DNA of 64,000 nt from Enterococcus silesiacus (GCA_001465115.1 CP013614.1:806001-870000); one strand, 5' to 3'. Numbered from the stretch's first letter, positions 7,922 through 18,120 are shown. Notes: generated by a model not told the origin, from the letters alone. Numbers and translations are program-made.

Positions 7922-8687
7922 TAAAGTCTTAGATGTCTATTTGAATGAAGCAGATCTAGCTTTGAATTTTGGCTTGGATGTTTTTCATCCTGAAAAAGTA
8001 GAACAAAGATATTTGAATGATGTTCGTCATAGTTTATTAGACAGTGAAGCAAAAGGACCTGATGTTTTGTATTCAATCGCAATGGATGTTGGGAAAAAGC
8101 AACATGCAGATGATTTGATAACTCGTAATCTATTATATGGGGTAGTTGCTTATAATGCTGGTTTAATCGGAAGTGAATTGGTTCGCAGTCAAGGGCATAT
8201 TCATGCAATATCGCCTTCATGTAATTCCTCTACACCAGAGGTTTATGAAATTTGGCAAGGGGAAGCTTACATTTACATGCAAGAGTTTGTTTCCGAGCGA
8301 CCAGGCCGATGTGCTGCAATACTAGCTAAACCAGGAGATATTGTGATTGTGCCGCCAAAATGGGCTCACTATACAGTGAACGCTTCTCAACATCAAAAAA
8401 TGTTATTCGGTGCATGGTGTATTCGTGACTACGCATTTGAGTATCAAGAAATCAGAGCTCGTCAAGGTTTAGCCTATTATCCAGTTGTAACGGATGGTGA
8501 AATAAACTGGATCGAAAATCCTAATTATTCACCTGAAGGTATGGAAGTAAAACAGGCGAGAGAATACCCAGAATTTGGCTTATCAAAACAAAATTTATAT
8601 AGGCAATACGAAGAAAATCCGTCGCAATTTGAATTCGTCACAGATCCATTAAGCTATCAAAGTCTTTGGAATGATTTTCGACCATAG
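7911..8687 (+). CDS. Cupin-type glucose-6-phosphate isomerase homologue 1
   Basis: Protein of the archaeal-type cupin phosphoglucose isomerase family (258 residues from ATG 7911). The metal-binding cupin motif is GHIHAISPSCNSSTPEVYE, with a second motif histidine in PPKWAHYTVN. Such enzymes interconvert aldose and ketose 6-phosphates using a metal. The start overlaps the IIA gene end, so it is coupled to the transporter. The insertion between the His pair and the Glu is longer than in the neighbouring paralogue. A sugar-phosphate isomerase role for the transported sugar is inferred. Confidence 0.75.
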   Translation: MTFNKVLDVYLNEADLALNFGLDVFHPEKVEQRYLNDVRHSLLDSEAKGPDVLYSIAMDVGKKQHADDLITRNLLYGVVAYNAGLIGSELVRSQGHIHAISPSCNSSTPEVYEIWQGEAYIYMQEFVSERPGRCAAILAKPGDIVIVPPKWAHYTVNASQHQKMLFGAWCIRDYAFEYQEIRARQGLAYYPVVTDGEINWIENPNYSPEGMEVKQAREYPEFGLSKQNLYRQYEENPSQFEFVTDPLSYQSLWNDFRP

Positions 8688-8704
8688 AAAGGAGAAAATC
8701 GCGA

Positions 8705-9259
8705 ATGATGAGAGAAAAAATAATTCATTTTAACCCAATCATACCTAAACTTGAAGGAGTGGCAGTTAAATCTAGTCAAACTAGACTTGAAAGTTATGTT
8801 GATCATTATCTGCATGGGAACCAAGAACCTGACCTGACTAAAATTATTTATGAGGTTGAGTATCATGATAATGGCTTAGTTGAAGGGTGCAAGGGTGGTC
8901 TATTTTTAGGAATATCTCATGTAATGCCTGGAACCGTAGGAAATGAATTTTATATGACAAAAGGACATATTCATCGGGAAAAAGATACGGGTGAATATTA
9001 TTGGGGAATGAAAGGAAAAGGCCTGTTGTTAATCGTTTTTAAAGATAACACCTATAAACTTGAAGACGTCACAGAAGGCTCTATCCATTATATTCCAGGA
9101 AACACAAGTCATCGTTTGATTAATACAGGTACTGAAAAACTATCCGTTGGTGCGTGTTGGTTAAGTGAATCTGGACACGATTACGTTAACTGCCATTTTC
9201 CGGTTAGAGTATTTAAAAAAGGAGAGAAAACAATTGAAGTCAGCCATTGTACGACCTGA
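8705..9259 (+). CDS. Cupin-type glucose-6-phosphate isomerase homologue 2
   Basis: Second cupin phosphoglucose isomerase-like protein (184 residues, the usual length for the family). The core motif is MTKGHIHREKDTGEYYWGMKGKG with His, His and Glu ligands, and PGNTSHRLINTG supplies the last histidine. It is more canonical than the preceding paralogue. An AAAGGAG site precedes tandem ATG codons at 8705 and 8708. The 3' end overlaps the start of the mannose-6-phosphate isomerase gene by 26 bases. Confidence 0.82.
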   Translation: MMREKIIHFNPIIPKLEGVAVKSSQTRLESYVDHYLHGNQEPDLTKIIYEVEYHDNGLVEGCKGGLFLGISHVMPGTVGNEFYMTKGHIHREKDTGEYYWGMKGKGLLLIVFKDNTYKLEDVTEGSIHYIPGNTSHRLINTGTEKLSVGACWLSESGHDYVNCHFPVRVFKKGEKTIEVSHCTT

Positions 9260-10976
9260 GATAAAGATTCAACATCCAGCAAACGTAAGTACATCTTATG
9301 AAGAGATTGTTAGAACCTTATTAGCACAAAAGGGGAAAGATGAAGCCTATACGATCGCAATAGAATGTTACCCAGTTACAAATGAGACCCTTATTTTAGA
9401 AGAAATCATTACCCCGTTAAACCCTGAGTTGATTATTAGTAGTAAGGAACTATTTATCAATTCAACTGAATTAAATGAAAAAATCAAAGACATTTTAACG
9501 GATGATCGAATCTTTGGATTGATGAGTCATCACGTTTTTGAGGATTTTATTGACGAAAAACAGTTCAAATTAGTATCTGATGAGTTAAATGAAAAGCGAA
9601 GCCAAGGTAAATTCTCCATTATTTACGGTGTAGGTGCTTCATTGGTTGAGAATATTGATCTAATCATTTATGTGGATTTAGCCCGTTGGGAAATCCAAAA
9701 ACGCTATCGTTCAGGTGAATATAGTAACTGGCAAGGAGCGAATACAGGGGAAGATTCGTTGAGAATGATCAAGCGTGGTTACTTTTTTGAGTGGCCGCTT
9801 GCCGACCGTTACAAACGGAAAATCGCAAATAACATTGACTATCTATTGGACATTCATGATGAAGCAAACCCTAAATTAATCAAGTATAGTGATTATATAG
9901 GTGGTCTAAAAGAAGTAGTCGCGCAGCCATTTTCATTAGTCCCGTTTTTTGATCCAGGAATTTGGGGTGGCACTTGGATGCAAAAAACATTTGATGTTGG
10001 TCGAAAAGAAAAGAATTTGGCTTGGAGTTTTAATGGAGTGCCTGAGGAAAATAGTTTGCTTTTGAATTTCTCTGGAACAAGAATTGAAATACCAGCTAAT
10101 AATTTGATCTTTAACTTTGGTGAAGAATTGTTAGGCACTCGAACTTTCGGTCGTTTTGGGCATGAGTTTCCGATCCGTTTTAATTTTTTAGATACGATGG
10201 ATGGTCAAAATTTGAGTTTACAAGTTCATCCAAAAGTTGATTATGCACAAGAAAAATTTGGTGTTAATTATACTCAAGATGAAAGTTATTATGTGTTAGA
10301 GGCCAAAAATGATGCAGTTGTTTATCTAGGTGTAAATAATGGTGTTGAGAAAGATGCCTTGATCAGTGCGCTGAAAGAAGCAGAAAAAGGGGACGTTAGT
10401 TTCGATGATCAAAAATATATCTATCGTTATCAAATGAAAAAGCACGATCATTACTCGATTCCTTCAGGTACGATTCATTCTAGTGGGAAAGACTCTGTTA
10501 TTTTAGAAATTAGTGCAACGCCAAATCGCTTTACGTTTAAATTATGGGATTGGGATCGTGTGGATTTTGATGGACTACCTAGACCCGTCAATATTGATCA
10601 TGGAGAAGCGAATATTGATATCTACAAAGACCAGCAATGGGTTGAAAAAGAACTAATTAATCCTTTTAGCACAATCGCAAAGGGTGAAGGGTGGCTGGAA
10701 GAAAAAACGGGTCTTCATGAAACAGAATTTATCGAAACAAGACGTCATACATTTAATCGAAAAGTACGTCATGAAAATCACGGAAGTGTCAATGTATTAA
10801 ATTTAGTTGAAGGAAAAGAAGCATTAGTGACCAGCCCGACAGGAGAATTTGACCCTTATCGAATTCAATACGCACAAACTTTTATTATCCCAGCCACAAT
10901 TGAATCGTATGATATTGAGCCTTATGGCGTAAGCCTAGGCGAAACAATTAAAACGATGAAGGCTTTTGTTCGCTAG
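9234..10976 (+). CDS. Long class I mannose-6-phosphate isomerase
   Basis: Two-part protein of 580 residues. The C-terminal part (about 240-580) is a class I mannose-6-phosphate isomerase, with the zinc-site motif LQVHPK, the stretch DESYYVLEAK and IPSGTIHSSG. The N-terminal part (about 1-215) looks like a nucleoside-kinase-type domain lacking a normal P-loop (YGVGASLV in its place), with WEIQKRYRSGEYSNW and KRGYFFEWPLADRYKR. TTG 9234 is preferred because AAGGAG at 9219-9224 is correctly spaced; upstream ATG 9165 lies deep in the previous gene. It converts mannose-6-phosphate to fructose-6-phosphate. The role of the N-terminal part is unknown. Confidence 0.85.
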   Translation: MKSAIVRPEIKIQHPANVSTSYEEIVRTLLAQKGKDEAYTIAIECYPVTNETLILEEIITPLNPELIISSKELFINSTELNEKIKDILTDDRIFGLMSHHVFEDFIDEKQFKLVSDELNEKRSQGKFSIIYGVGASLVENIDLIIYVDLARWEIQKRYRSGEYSNWQGANTGEDSLRMIKRGYFFEWPLADRYKRKIANNIDYLLDIHDEANPKLIKYSDYIGGLKEVVAQPFSLVPFFDPGIWGGTWMQKTFDVGRKEKNLAWSFNGVPEENSLLLNFSGTRIEIPANNLIFNFGEELLGTRTFGRFGHEFPIRFNFLDTMDGQNLSLQVHPKVDYAQEKFGVNYTQDESYYVLEAKNDAVVYLGVNNGVEKDALISALKEAEKGDVSFDDQKYIYRYQMKKHDHYSIPSGTIHSSGKDSVILEISATPNRFTFKLWDWDRVDFDGLPRPVNIDHGEANIDIYKDQQWVEKELINPFSTIAKGEGWLEEKTGLHETEFIETRRHTFNRKVRHENHGSVNVLNLVEGKEALVTSPTGEFDPYRIQYAQTFIIPATIESYDIEPYGVSLGETIKTMKAFVR

Positions 10977-10993
10977 GCTCAATATGAGTTGAT

Positions 10994-11033
10994 AAAAACA
11001 AGGCAAAACGTTAAAATTTGTCTTGTTTTTTTA
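10994..11033 (+). terminator. Terminator of the mannose-type PTS operon
   Basis: An 11-base inverted repeat (AACAAGGCAAA pairing with TTTGTCTTGTT with one G-U) is followed by a run of seven T. It lies just after the isomerase stop codon. Confidence 0.8.
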
Positions 11034-11063
11034 TTTTGTCTCCATTTTTAGAACCGATTCTAC

Positions 11064-11094
11064 TTGACTTATAGTGGACTCTAACAAGTAAAAT
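11064..11094 (+). promoter_or_regulatory. MerR-type promoter of aldo/keto reductase 1
   Basis: TTGACT (11064-11069) and TAAAAT (11089-11094) are separated by 19 bases. The long spacer carries the near palindrome TTATAGT-GG-ACTCTAA. A 19-base spacer with an internal dyad is the hallmark of promoters activated by MerR-family proteins, which untwist the DNA. No merR gene is adjacent. Confidence 0.5.
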
Positions 11095-11154
11095 CAATTA
11101 TATAGAATAAAATTTGATTTAAAAATGAATGATTTTGAAAGGATGGGATACAAG

Positions 11155-12138
<984 letters not shown>

Positions 12139-12185
12139 CAGAATCCTAAAAGTCTTAAAAAAAGAGCTAGAAAAAATAGAATAAT

Positions 12186-12240
12186 GAAAAGACTTTTAAT
12201 ATCAAACGCTGAAATTTTGAATCGTGTTAAAAGTCTTTTC
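12186..12240. repeat. 14-base perfect inverted repeat with 27-base loop
   Basis: GAAAAGACTTTTAA (12186-12199) pairs perfectly with TTAAAAGTCTTTTC (12227-12240). A third AAAAGTCTT copy is at about 12147. It lies between aldo/keto reductase 1 and the decayed UvrA-like gene. It has no T run after the right arm, so it is not a clean terminator. It may mark the junction of the deletion that removed the 5' part of the UvrA-like gene. Confidence 0.5.
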
Positions 12241-12799
12241 GTGTAAACTCAAAGGTATGATTGTTTCCGATATTGCTTTTACGGAAAATATTGTGCTCCC
12301 TTGTGAAATTTGTCATGGCACGCGTTATGATCCTGGGATTTTACAATACACTTATAAAGGCAAAACAATTGTGGATGTTTTAGCAATGACTGTTAATGAG
12401 AGTTGTCAATTTTTTGCTGATCAGTTTGTCAAAAAAATTATCAACTTTGATAGAAGTAGGCTTAGGCTATCTGCGTTTGAATCAATCGTTAACAACACTT
12501 TCCGGGGGCGAACTGTAGCGCTTGAAATTAGCGAACCAGCTTCTTAAGAAGGGGACGATTTATTTGTTGGATGAACCGACCGATGGCTTACATTTAGTGG
12601 ATATTGATCAATTGTTGCAACAGTTTAATCAAATGATAGATGAAGGAAGTAATCTAATTTTTTTATACATCATCTAAGTATGATCAAACAAGCGGATTGG
12701 GAAACAGAAGGTGGTAATAAAGGTCGCAAATTAATGTTTAGCGGTACACCAAAAGAATTAGCAACTTCAAATGACTTGATTACCAAACCTTATTTATAA
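12241..12799 (+). pseudogene. Remnant of a UvrA-like ABC ATPase gene
   Basis: Remains of the C-terminal third of an UvrA-family protein (excinuclease subunit A or a UvrA2 paralogue). In one frame there is FTENIVLPCEICHGTRYDPG (zinc-finger region) up to about 12455. After a +1 shift, LRLNQSLTTLSGGE (ABC signature) appears and is interrupted by TAG at about 12513, and then LLDEPTDGLHL (Walker B). A further shift at about 12665 leads to FSGTPKELA and the C-terminus. The 5' two thirds are absent. An in-frame stop plus two or more frameshifts make it non-functional. Confidence 0.85.
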
Positions 12800-12808
12800 T
12801 TTTGCGTA

Positions 12809-12861
12809 GAAACTGAGCGTGAAACAAAAGTGATGTTTACTTTTGTTTCACTCCCAGTTTC
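12809..12861. terminator. Bidirectional hairpin between the uvrA remnant and the DUF998 gene
   Basis: A perfect 13-base stem (12819-12831 with 12839-12851) is extended by an outer 7-base stem (12809-12815 with 12855-12861) across a 3/3 internal loop. It lies between convergent genes. The T runs are weak. Confidence 0.6.
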
Positions 12862-12867
12862 TTGTTG

Positions 12868-13506
12868 CTATTTTCTGAAATCTAAATTCCCACAAGCTAC
12901 AAAGAAAAATGGCAGATAAAGAAATAATAAATTGGCTCGTTGCCAAAGTCCACGATAAGGAATCTGAAGCTCTCTCACAATAGGAATTTTTGGTTCCGCA
13001 AATAGAAACATAAAACAAGCTGAAAGGATAAAAACAATGAAAAGTCCACGAATAGCCAACTGATTTTCTTCCAAAATGTAGAGCTTGATTAAAAGAAAGA
13101 TCGCAATAAGTAGCGCTACAAAACCAGCACCTGATGCATAATCATGGATCATAGCTTCAATATCAATAGTTGTTACACTAGGTGAGCGGTCAAATATCCC
13201 AGTAACAAGGCAATCGCCTATCGCAAAAGTAGATATCATAACACTAAGCCAGATAGCTAATGACTTGGAGGTTCTTTTGAATCGTTCATAAAAACTTGGA
13301 ACAGCCAAAAGAAATAGACTACCATCAACTAACTGCCACATTTTAAAAACCATTTTTGTTGGGCTACCATCTTCACCAAAATCACTGATTAGCATCGTGA
13401 TTGGATTATAATGAGGATAAAAAGCAATCAAAACAAAAGGTACAATAAGCTCACTTAAAATAACTAAAATCATAATAAAAAAACCATATCTCTTTAGAAT
13501 TGTCAT
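12868..13506 (-). CDS. DUF998-type membrane protein
   Basis: Integral membrane protein of 212 residues with about six hydrophobic segments. It resembles DUF998 proteins in the arrangement of FYPHYNPITMLISDFG after the first span. The frame extends 8 codons upstream, but a purine-rich GAAGG site is correctly spaced only for ATG 13506. No enzyme motif is seen. It is convergent with the uvrA remnant and sits downstream of the XRE regulator in the same direction, with about 110 bases between them. Function unknown. Confidence 0.7.
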   Translation of the reverse strand: MTILKRYGFFIMILVILSELIVPFVLIAFYPHYNPITMLISDFGEDGSPTKMVFKMWQLVDGSLFLLAVPSFYERFKRTSKSLAIWLSVMISTFAIGDCLVTGIFDRSPSVTTIDIEAMIHDYASGAGFVALLIAIFLLIKLYILEENQLAIRGLFIVFILSACFMFLFAEPKIPIVRELQIPYRGLWQRANLLFLYLPFFFVACGNLDFRK

Positions 13507-13618
13507 TAAAAAACCTTCTTTATATTTCATCGTTAATTTTATTGTAATATAATTTTAGCTTTTAAAGCAGATTTTAGCTAAGATTTTGACTTTATCTTTT
13601 TCTAGGGACAGGCTCGTT

Positions 13619-14452
13619 TTAACTAATAAAATGTGTAATCTTTTTTTCTGTAGTACTGTCTTTTTTAGGTAAGTTAACATACATTTTGAGATTGTCTTTG
13701 TCAGAAAGGGGATAACTAGTATGTTCAAAGATCAATTCACCTAACTGGGGATGAACAATTGTTTTAGTCAATTCATGTTCGGATGCAATGTTGTGATCTG
13801 ACCACCAAGTATTAAATTCAGGACTGAGTATACTTAATTGCTCTATCAACGATAGAAATTGCTCATCATTGATTGTTTGAATAAAAGAACGCCGGAAATT
13901 TGCCAACGTTATTTTTGCTTTCATTTCCCAAGTCGGTTGTTGGTATAGTTTTTTGAAATCAGAATTTAAAAAGAGTAATTTAAGCAAGTTACAGTCACAT
14001 GGCTCTAGTTGCTCAAAATCATAAAAGAGCGAACAGGAGATACTATTCCAAGCAATAATATTCCAATAAATATCAAGTACTATCGCAGGAGCGGTCACAA
14101 AACTATCTAAAACATGCTGAACCATGTGAGACACTTTTTCAAGAGGAATGTTTTCATACAGTCCTGAACTAAACCCAGCAAGATTTAGGCTATAAATTGT
14201 TTCATCCGCGTTTAAGTGTAATGTCTTAGCGACACTTAGTAGTACTTGGGATGAAACCTGTATTTCCTTTCCTTGTTCGAGCCGTGTATACCAACTAATA
14301 CTAACATTGGAAAGCCAAGCAACTTCCTCTCTCCTTAGCCCAGAAGCTCGGCGGCGCTTGCTATCAGGTATGCCAACTTGAACGGGTGAAATCATCTGTC
14401 TGCGACTTTTCAAAAAATGACCAAGTTCCTTGTTTTTAGTGTAATTTTCCAT
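13619..14452 (-). CDS. XRE-type regulator with MmyB-like ligand domain
   Basis: Transcription factor of 277 residues. The N-terminal helix-turn-helix (about residues 8-75) includes RRRASGLRREEVAWLSNVSISWYTRLEQGK, the typical MmyB/YgiT-type XRE pattern. The C-terminal part (about 100-260) matches the MmyB-like ligand-binding domain. It is divergent from aldo/keto reductase 2, with a 115-base gap holding a perfect palindrome. It most likely controls that reductase, as family members usually repress an adjacent oxidoreductase gene. Confidence 0.88.
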   Translation of the reverse strand: MENYTKNKELGHFLKSRRQMISPVQVGIPDSKRRRASGLRREEVAWLSNVSISWYTRLEQGKEIQVSSQVLLSVAKTLHLNADETIYSLNLAGFSSGLYENIPLEKVSHMVQHVLDSFVTAPAIVLDIYWNIIAWNSISCSLFYDFEQLEPCDCNLLKLLFLNSDFKKLYQQPTWEMKAKITLANFRRSFIQTINDEQFLSLIEQLSILSPEFNTWWSDHNIASEHELTKTIVHPQLGELIFEHTSYPLSDKDNLKMYVNLPKKDSTTEKKITHFIS

Positions 14453-14477
14453 TGAGGCTCACTCTTTTCTATCACAA

Positions 14478-14493
14478 TTTATCCTAGGATAAA
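14478..14493. promoter_or_regulatory. Perfect 16-base palindrome TTTATCCTAGGATAAA
   Basis: A perfect palindrome in the gap between the XRE regulator and aldo/keto reductase 2. Its position over the divergent promoters makes it the best operator candidate for the XRE protein. Confidence 0.55.
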
Positions 14494-14567
14494 CGGACGG
14501 CTATTTTCTGGATTTAGATTAGTATATGCTTCTATTGTACGTAAATCAATTGAGGGAGTGTTAAACA

Positions 14568-15551
14568 ATGCAAAAAAGAAAGATCGGAAATGATTTCATG
14601 GGCGAGATAGGATTAGGTTGTATGGGAATGACACATGCTTATGGTCCGTCGGATGAAAACGAAAATTTAAATGTATTGGCAAAAGCGCTTGAAATCGGCT
14701 GTAATTTTTGGGATACTGCAGACTTTTATAGTGCTGGAAAAAATGAAGAATTACTAGCAAAAGCCTTGAAGAACAATCGGAAACATGTTTTCTTGGCAAC
14801 GAAAGTTGGAAACGTTTATGATCAAGTGTTATCCACGGATTCAAGCGGGCAAAAGCGGCTTGATGGATCACCTGAATATATAAAAAATAGTATTGAGCGT
14901 AGTTTAAAGCGTCTAAAGACAGATTATGTAGATTTATACTATCTTCATCGAGTAGATCCTTTAGTGCCGATTGAAGAAACAATCTATGCAATGGCAGAAC
15001 TTGTCAAAGAGGGGAAAGTAAGATATCTCGGACTAAGCGAAGCTTCGGCCAAGACAATCAAAAGAGCTAATAGCATCCATCCGATAACGGCGCTACAGTC
15101 AGAATATTCAATTTGGTATCGAGAATTAGAAAAAGAAATTATTCCACTATGTAATGAATTGGCTATCACCTTAGTTCCTTTTGCACCTTTAGGAAGAGGG
15201 TATTTAACGGGAACGATTCAACAAACCAATGATTTGTCAGCAGAAGATTGGCGCAACAACTTTCCACGATTTAAAGAGGAAACGTTAATTAAAAACAGAA
15301 ATATTGTTGACGTGATTACTACAATCGCTAAGGAGCATAAATGTAAGCCCGCCGTTGTTGCCTTAGCATGGCTTTTAACTAAAAATAAGAATTTGATTCC
15401 GATTCCTGGAACGAGGCATATCGATTACTTAGTAGAGAATACTTCTGCATCAAAGCTGCGATTGTCTGTCACTGAGATGAACAAACTCTCTGAAATCAAA
15501 GTATACGGTGAGCGATTTCCCTCAAATATGGAGCAAACAATCGACAAATAA
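14568..15551 (+). CDS. Aldo/keto reductase 2
   Basis: NADPH-dependent aldo/keto reductase (327 residues), paralogous to the one at 11155-12138. Tetrad residues are in FWDTADFYSAGKNEEL (Asp, Tyr), ATKVG (Lys) and YYLHRVD (His). The cofactor loop is PIPGTRHIDYLVEN. GAGGGAG precedes the ATG. It is divergent from the XRE/MmyB regulator, which probably controls it. Substrate unknown; reactive aldehydes or quinones are typical for the family. Confidence 0.9.
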   Translation: MQKRKIGNDFMGEIGLGCMGMTHAYGPSDENENLNVLAKALEIGCNFWDTADFYSAGKNEELLAKALKNNRKHVFLATKVGNVYDQVLSTDSSGQKRLDGSPEYIKNSIERSLKRLKTDYVDLYYLHRVDPLVPIEETIYAMAELVKEGKVRYLGLSEASAKTIKRANSIHPITALQSEYSIWYRELEKEIIPLCNELAITLVPFAPLGRGYLTGTIQQTNDLSAEDWRNNFPRFKEETLIKNRNIVDVITTIAKEHKCKPAVVALAWLLTKNKNLIPIPGTRHIDYLVENTSASKLRLSVTEMNKLSEIKVYGERFPSNMEQTIDK

Positions 15552-15768
15552 ACGAAGAAAAGATAAAAACGTAGAAAAAAAATTCGTGAAAACTTGCAGT
15601 TCAATCAATTTTCATAGATAATAAGCAATTGAGTGATAAATTTAAAAAGAAAGAGCTATTGCACCACTGCTGTTTATCAGGGATGAATTCTCTTTTCCAA
15701 TTTCTATTTTTATCAAGTAAGTATCAGTGTTAAAAAATTAATCCAATAAATAGAAGAATGAGGGAAAT

Positions 15769-17217
15769 ATGGATAAAAGAGATTTTGTTGATAATAGGTT
15801 AAGTGACGTAATCATAAAGGCTGTAGCGGATTTAGGGTATGATACACCGACTGCAGTTCAACAGGCAGTTATTCCAGCTGTCTTAGATGGAAAAGATGTT
15901 TTAGTTCAGTCTCAGACTGGTAGTGGAAAAACTGCTAGTTTTGGTATCCCACTTTGTGAAAAAGTAGAATGGACTGAAAATAAGCCGCAAGTTCTTGTAT
16001 TAGAACCTACCAGAGAACTAGCACAACAAGTCCAAGAAGATTTGATTAATATTGGGCGCTATAAACGAATCAAGGCAACTGCAGTGTATGGAAAAGCATC
16101 GTATATCAAACAAAAATCAGAATTAAAACAAAAAAGCCACATAGTAGTAGGGACACCAGGGCGAGTACTGGATCATGTCATCAAAGGGAGTCTTCCTCTT
16201 GAAAAAATCAATTGTTTAGTGATTGATGAAGCAGATGAAATGCTAAATATGGGTTTTATCGATCAAGTAAAAGAAATTATCGCAGCTCTACCCAAAAATA
16301 AGAATACCTTGTTATTCTCTGCGACGATGCCAAAAGTTATTGAGCAAATGAGTCGCTCGTATTTGCATGAACCAACAGTAATAAAAATCGCAGCTACAGA
16401 AAAAACAACGCCAAAAATTCAACATGCTTTTTTAGATGTCACTGAAACTAATAAAATGGCTGCTTTAGAAGCGGTGACGATTGTTGAAAATCCGGACACT
16501 TGCATTATTTTTGGGAATACACAAGAAAAAGTCAATGATACGTATGATTTCTTGGTTGAAGCAGGTTATCCTGTTGGCAAATTGCATGGTGGGATGATGC
16601 AAGAAGATCGTTTTGAAGTAATGGACGCTTTTAGAAAAGGAAAGTTTCGCTATCTTGTAGCAACAGACGTAGCAGCTCGTGGTATCGATATTGAAAATAT
16701 CACGCACGTCATCAATTTAGATGTTCCGTTTGAAAAAGAAAGCTACATCCATCGTGTAGGTCGAACAGGTCGAGCTGGAAAAGAAGGGTTTGCTCTAACA
16801 TTTGTCACACCGAAAGAAGAAACGCTAAAAAAAGAAATCGAACATTTTGCCGATCTGAGCATGACGCGAATCACATTGCCAAATGCCAAACTAGTTGCGA
16901 GAAGTAAGTCAGCATTTGAGGCAAAAATAACAACAAGACAAAAACCAAAACACCAAAAAGCTAAACGATTAAATGAAGAAATCACAAAAGTTTACTTCAA
17001 TGGCGGTAAGAAAAAGAAATTACGAGCGCTTGATTTTGTTGGAACTATTTCCAAAATCGACGGTGTCGCTTCAGAGGACATCGGGATCATCACCATACAA
17101 GAGAACGTGACCTATATCGATATTTTAAATGGAAAAGGTCAACTTGTCATTCAAGCAATGAAAGAACGAACGATCAAAGGCAAGCAATTGAAAGTTCATG
17201 TTGCTAGAAAAAAATAA
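15769..17217 (+). CDS. dbpA: DEAD-box RNA helicase DbpA
   Basis: ATP-dependent RNA helicase (482 residues) acting on 23S rRNA during 50S subunit assembly. The motifs appear in order: [11 protein letters not shown] (Walker A, about residue 46), [15 protein letters not shown], and [14 protein letters not shown] with [10 protein letters not shown]. The C-terminal 75 residues (from about 405) form the DbpA RNA-binding domain that recognises hairpin 92. That domain separates it from CshA-type helicases. The 217-base upstream region has no recognised element. A bidirectional terminator follows. Confidence 0.92.
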   Translation: MDKRDFVDNRLSDVIIKAVADLGYDTPTAVQQAVIPAVLDGKDVLVQSQTGSGKTASFGIPLCEKVEWTENKPQVLVLEPTRELAQQVQEDLINIGRYKRIKATAVYGKASYIKQKSELKQKSHIVVGTPGRVLDHVIKGSLPLEKINCLVIDEADEMLNMGFIDQVKEIIAALPKNKNTLLFSATMPKVIEQMSRSYLHEPTVIKIAATEKTTPKIQHAFLDVTETNKMAALEAVTIVENPDTCIIFGNTQEKVNDTYDFLVEAGYPVGKLHGGMMQEDRFEVMDAFRKGKFRYLVATDVAARGIDIENITHVINLDVPFEKESYIHRVGRTGRAGKEGFALTFVTPKEETLKKEIEHFADLSMTRITLPNAKLVARSKSAFEAKITTRQKPKHQKAKRLNEEITKVYFNGGKKKKLRALDFVGTISKIDGVASEDIGIITIQENVTYIDILNGKGQLVIQAMKERTIKGKQLKVHVARKK

Positions 17218-17220
17218 TCT

Positions 17221-17265
17221 AAAAAAGTACGTAACTCAGAGGCTAACTGAGTTACGTACTTTTTT
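17221..17265. terminator. Bidirectional terminator between dbpA and the SDR gene
   Basis: A perfect 19-base inverted repeat (17221-17239 and 17247-17265) with A and T runs at its ends serves both convergent genes. Confidence 0.9.
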
Positions 17266-17283
17266 ACACTGAAGCAACTTCTT

Positions 17284-18120
17284 TCAATAATCGGTTGTTA
17301 GTGTCAACTCTTTCCATGTTTCAATCGCTATTTGGGCGGCGTTATTTTTTTCGGTTGCATGCTTATACGCATCGCTTCCTAATAATAGTCGCAAGGGTGG
17401 CGCCATCGAACTTTCAGTCATTTTTATCATTGCTTCCGCTGCCAAGGTTGGATTCCCTGGTTGGTGTCCGCTCAACTGACGAAGACCGCGAATATTTTTT
17501 CCAGCAGTTTCGTCATAATCAGCAATCTTCCTTTTATTTTCTTTGGCAGAGCGACCAGCAAAATCAGTGGTAAAATCACCAGGTTCGATTAACGTAACAT
17601 TTATCCCAAGAGGTCCTACCTCTTGATAAAGTGCTTCTGAGTAGCCTTCAAGTGCGAATTTGCTGGCATGATAATAGCCAAATCCAGGGAAAGCGACAAG
17701 ACCACCAACGGATGAGATGTTTAAGATATGACCTGCCTGCGCATTCCTCATTATAGGTAAAATTTCATTCGTTACGTTGGCTAAGCCAAAGAAGTTAACG
17801 TCAAACAATTTCCAAACCTCCTGCTCATCGGCTTCTTCAATTGAAGAAAAATAGCCGATCCCTGCATTGTTTACAAGAATATCGATTTGACCAAAATACT
17901 CAATCGTACGCTTCACAGCATGCTCGACTTGTCCTTTATCGGTAACATCCAAAGGTAAAACCAATACATCAGTTTCATTTGTTAAATAACGTTCAATATC
18001 TTGGGGATTTCGTGCCGTAGCAACTACTCGATAATGATGCTCTAATAAATTTAACGTAAGTGCCTTTCCAAAGCCTGTTGAGGCTCCTGTTATAAACCAA
18101 ACCTTTTCACTGTTTGACAT
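17284..18120 (-). CDS. Short-chain dehydrogenase/reductase
   Basis: NAD(P)-dependent SDR oxidoreductase (278 residues). The Rossmann glycine motif TGASTGFGKAL (about residues 11-21), NNAGIGY and the active site YYHASKFALEG (Tyr-x3-Lys) are intact. ATG 18120 has a strong AGGAGG site; the frame extends 11 codons further but without a ribosome site. It is divergent from a MerR regulator and has a MerR-type promoter with a 19-base spacer. Substrate unknown. Confidence 0.92.
   Translation of the reverse strand: MSNSEKVWFITGASTGFGKALTLNLLEHHYRVVATARNPQDIERYLTNETDVLVLPLDVTDKGQVEHAVKRTIEYFGQIDILVNNAGIGYFSSIEEADEQEVWKLFDVNFFGLANVTNEILPIMRNAQAGHILNISSVGGLVAFPGFGYYHASKFALEGYSEALYQEVGPLGINVTLIEPGDFTTDFAGRSAKENKRKIADYDETAGKNIRGLRQLSGHQPGNPTLAAEAMIKMTESSMAPPLRLLLGSDAYKHATEKNNAAQIAIETWKELTLTTDY

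Noticed and set aside
12224..12547. 107-residue ORF as a real gene
   Set aside because: Its second half is out of frame with the UvrA homology; it is part of a frameshifted remnant.
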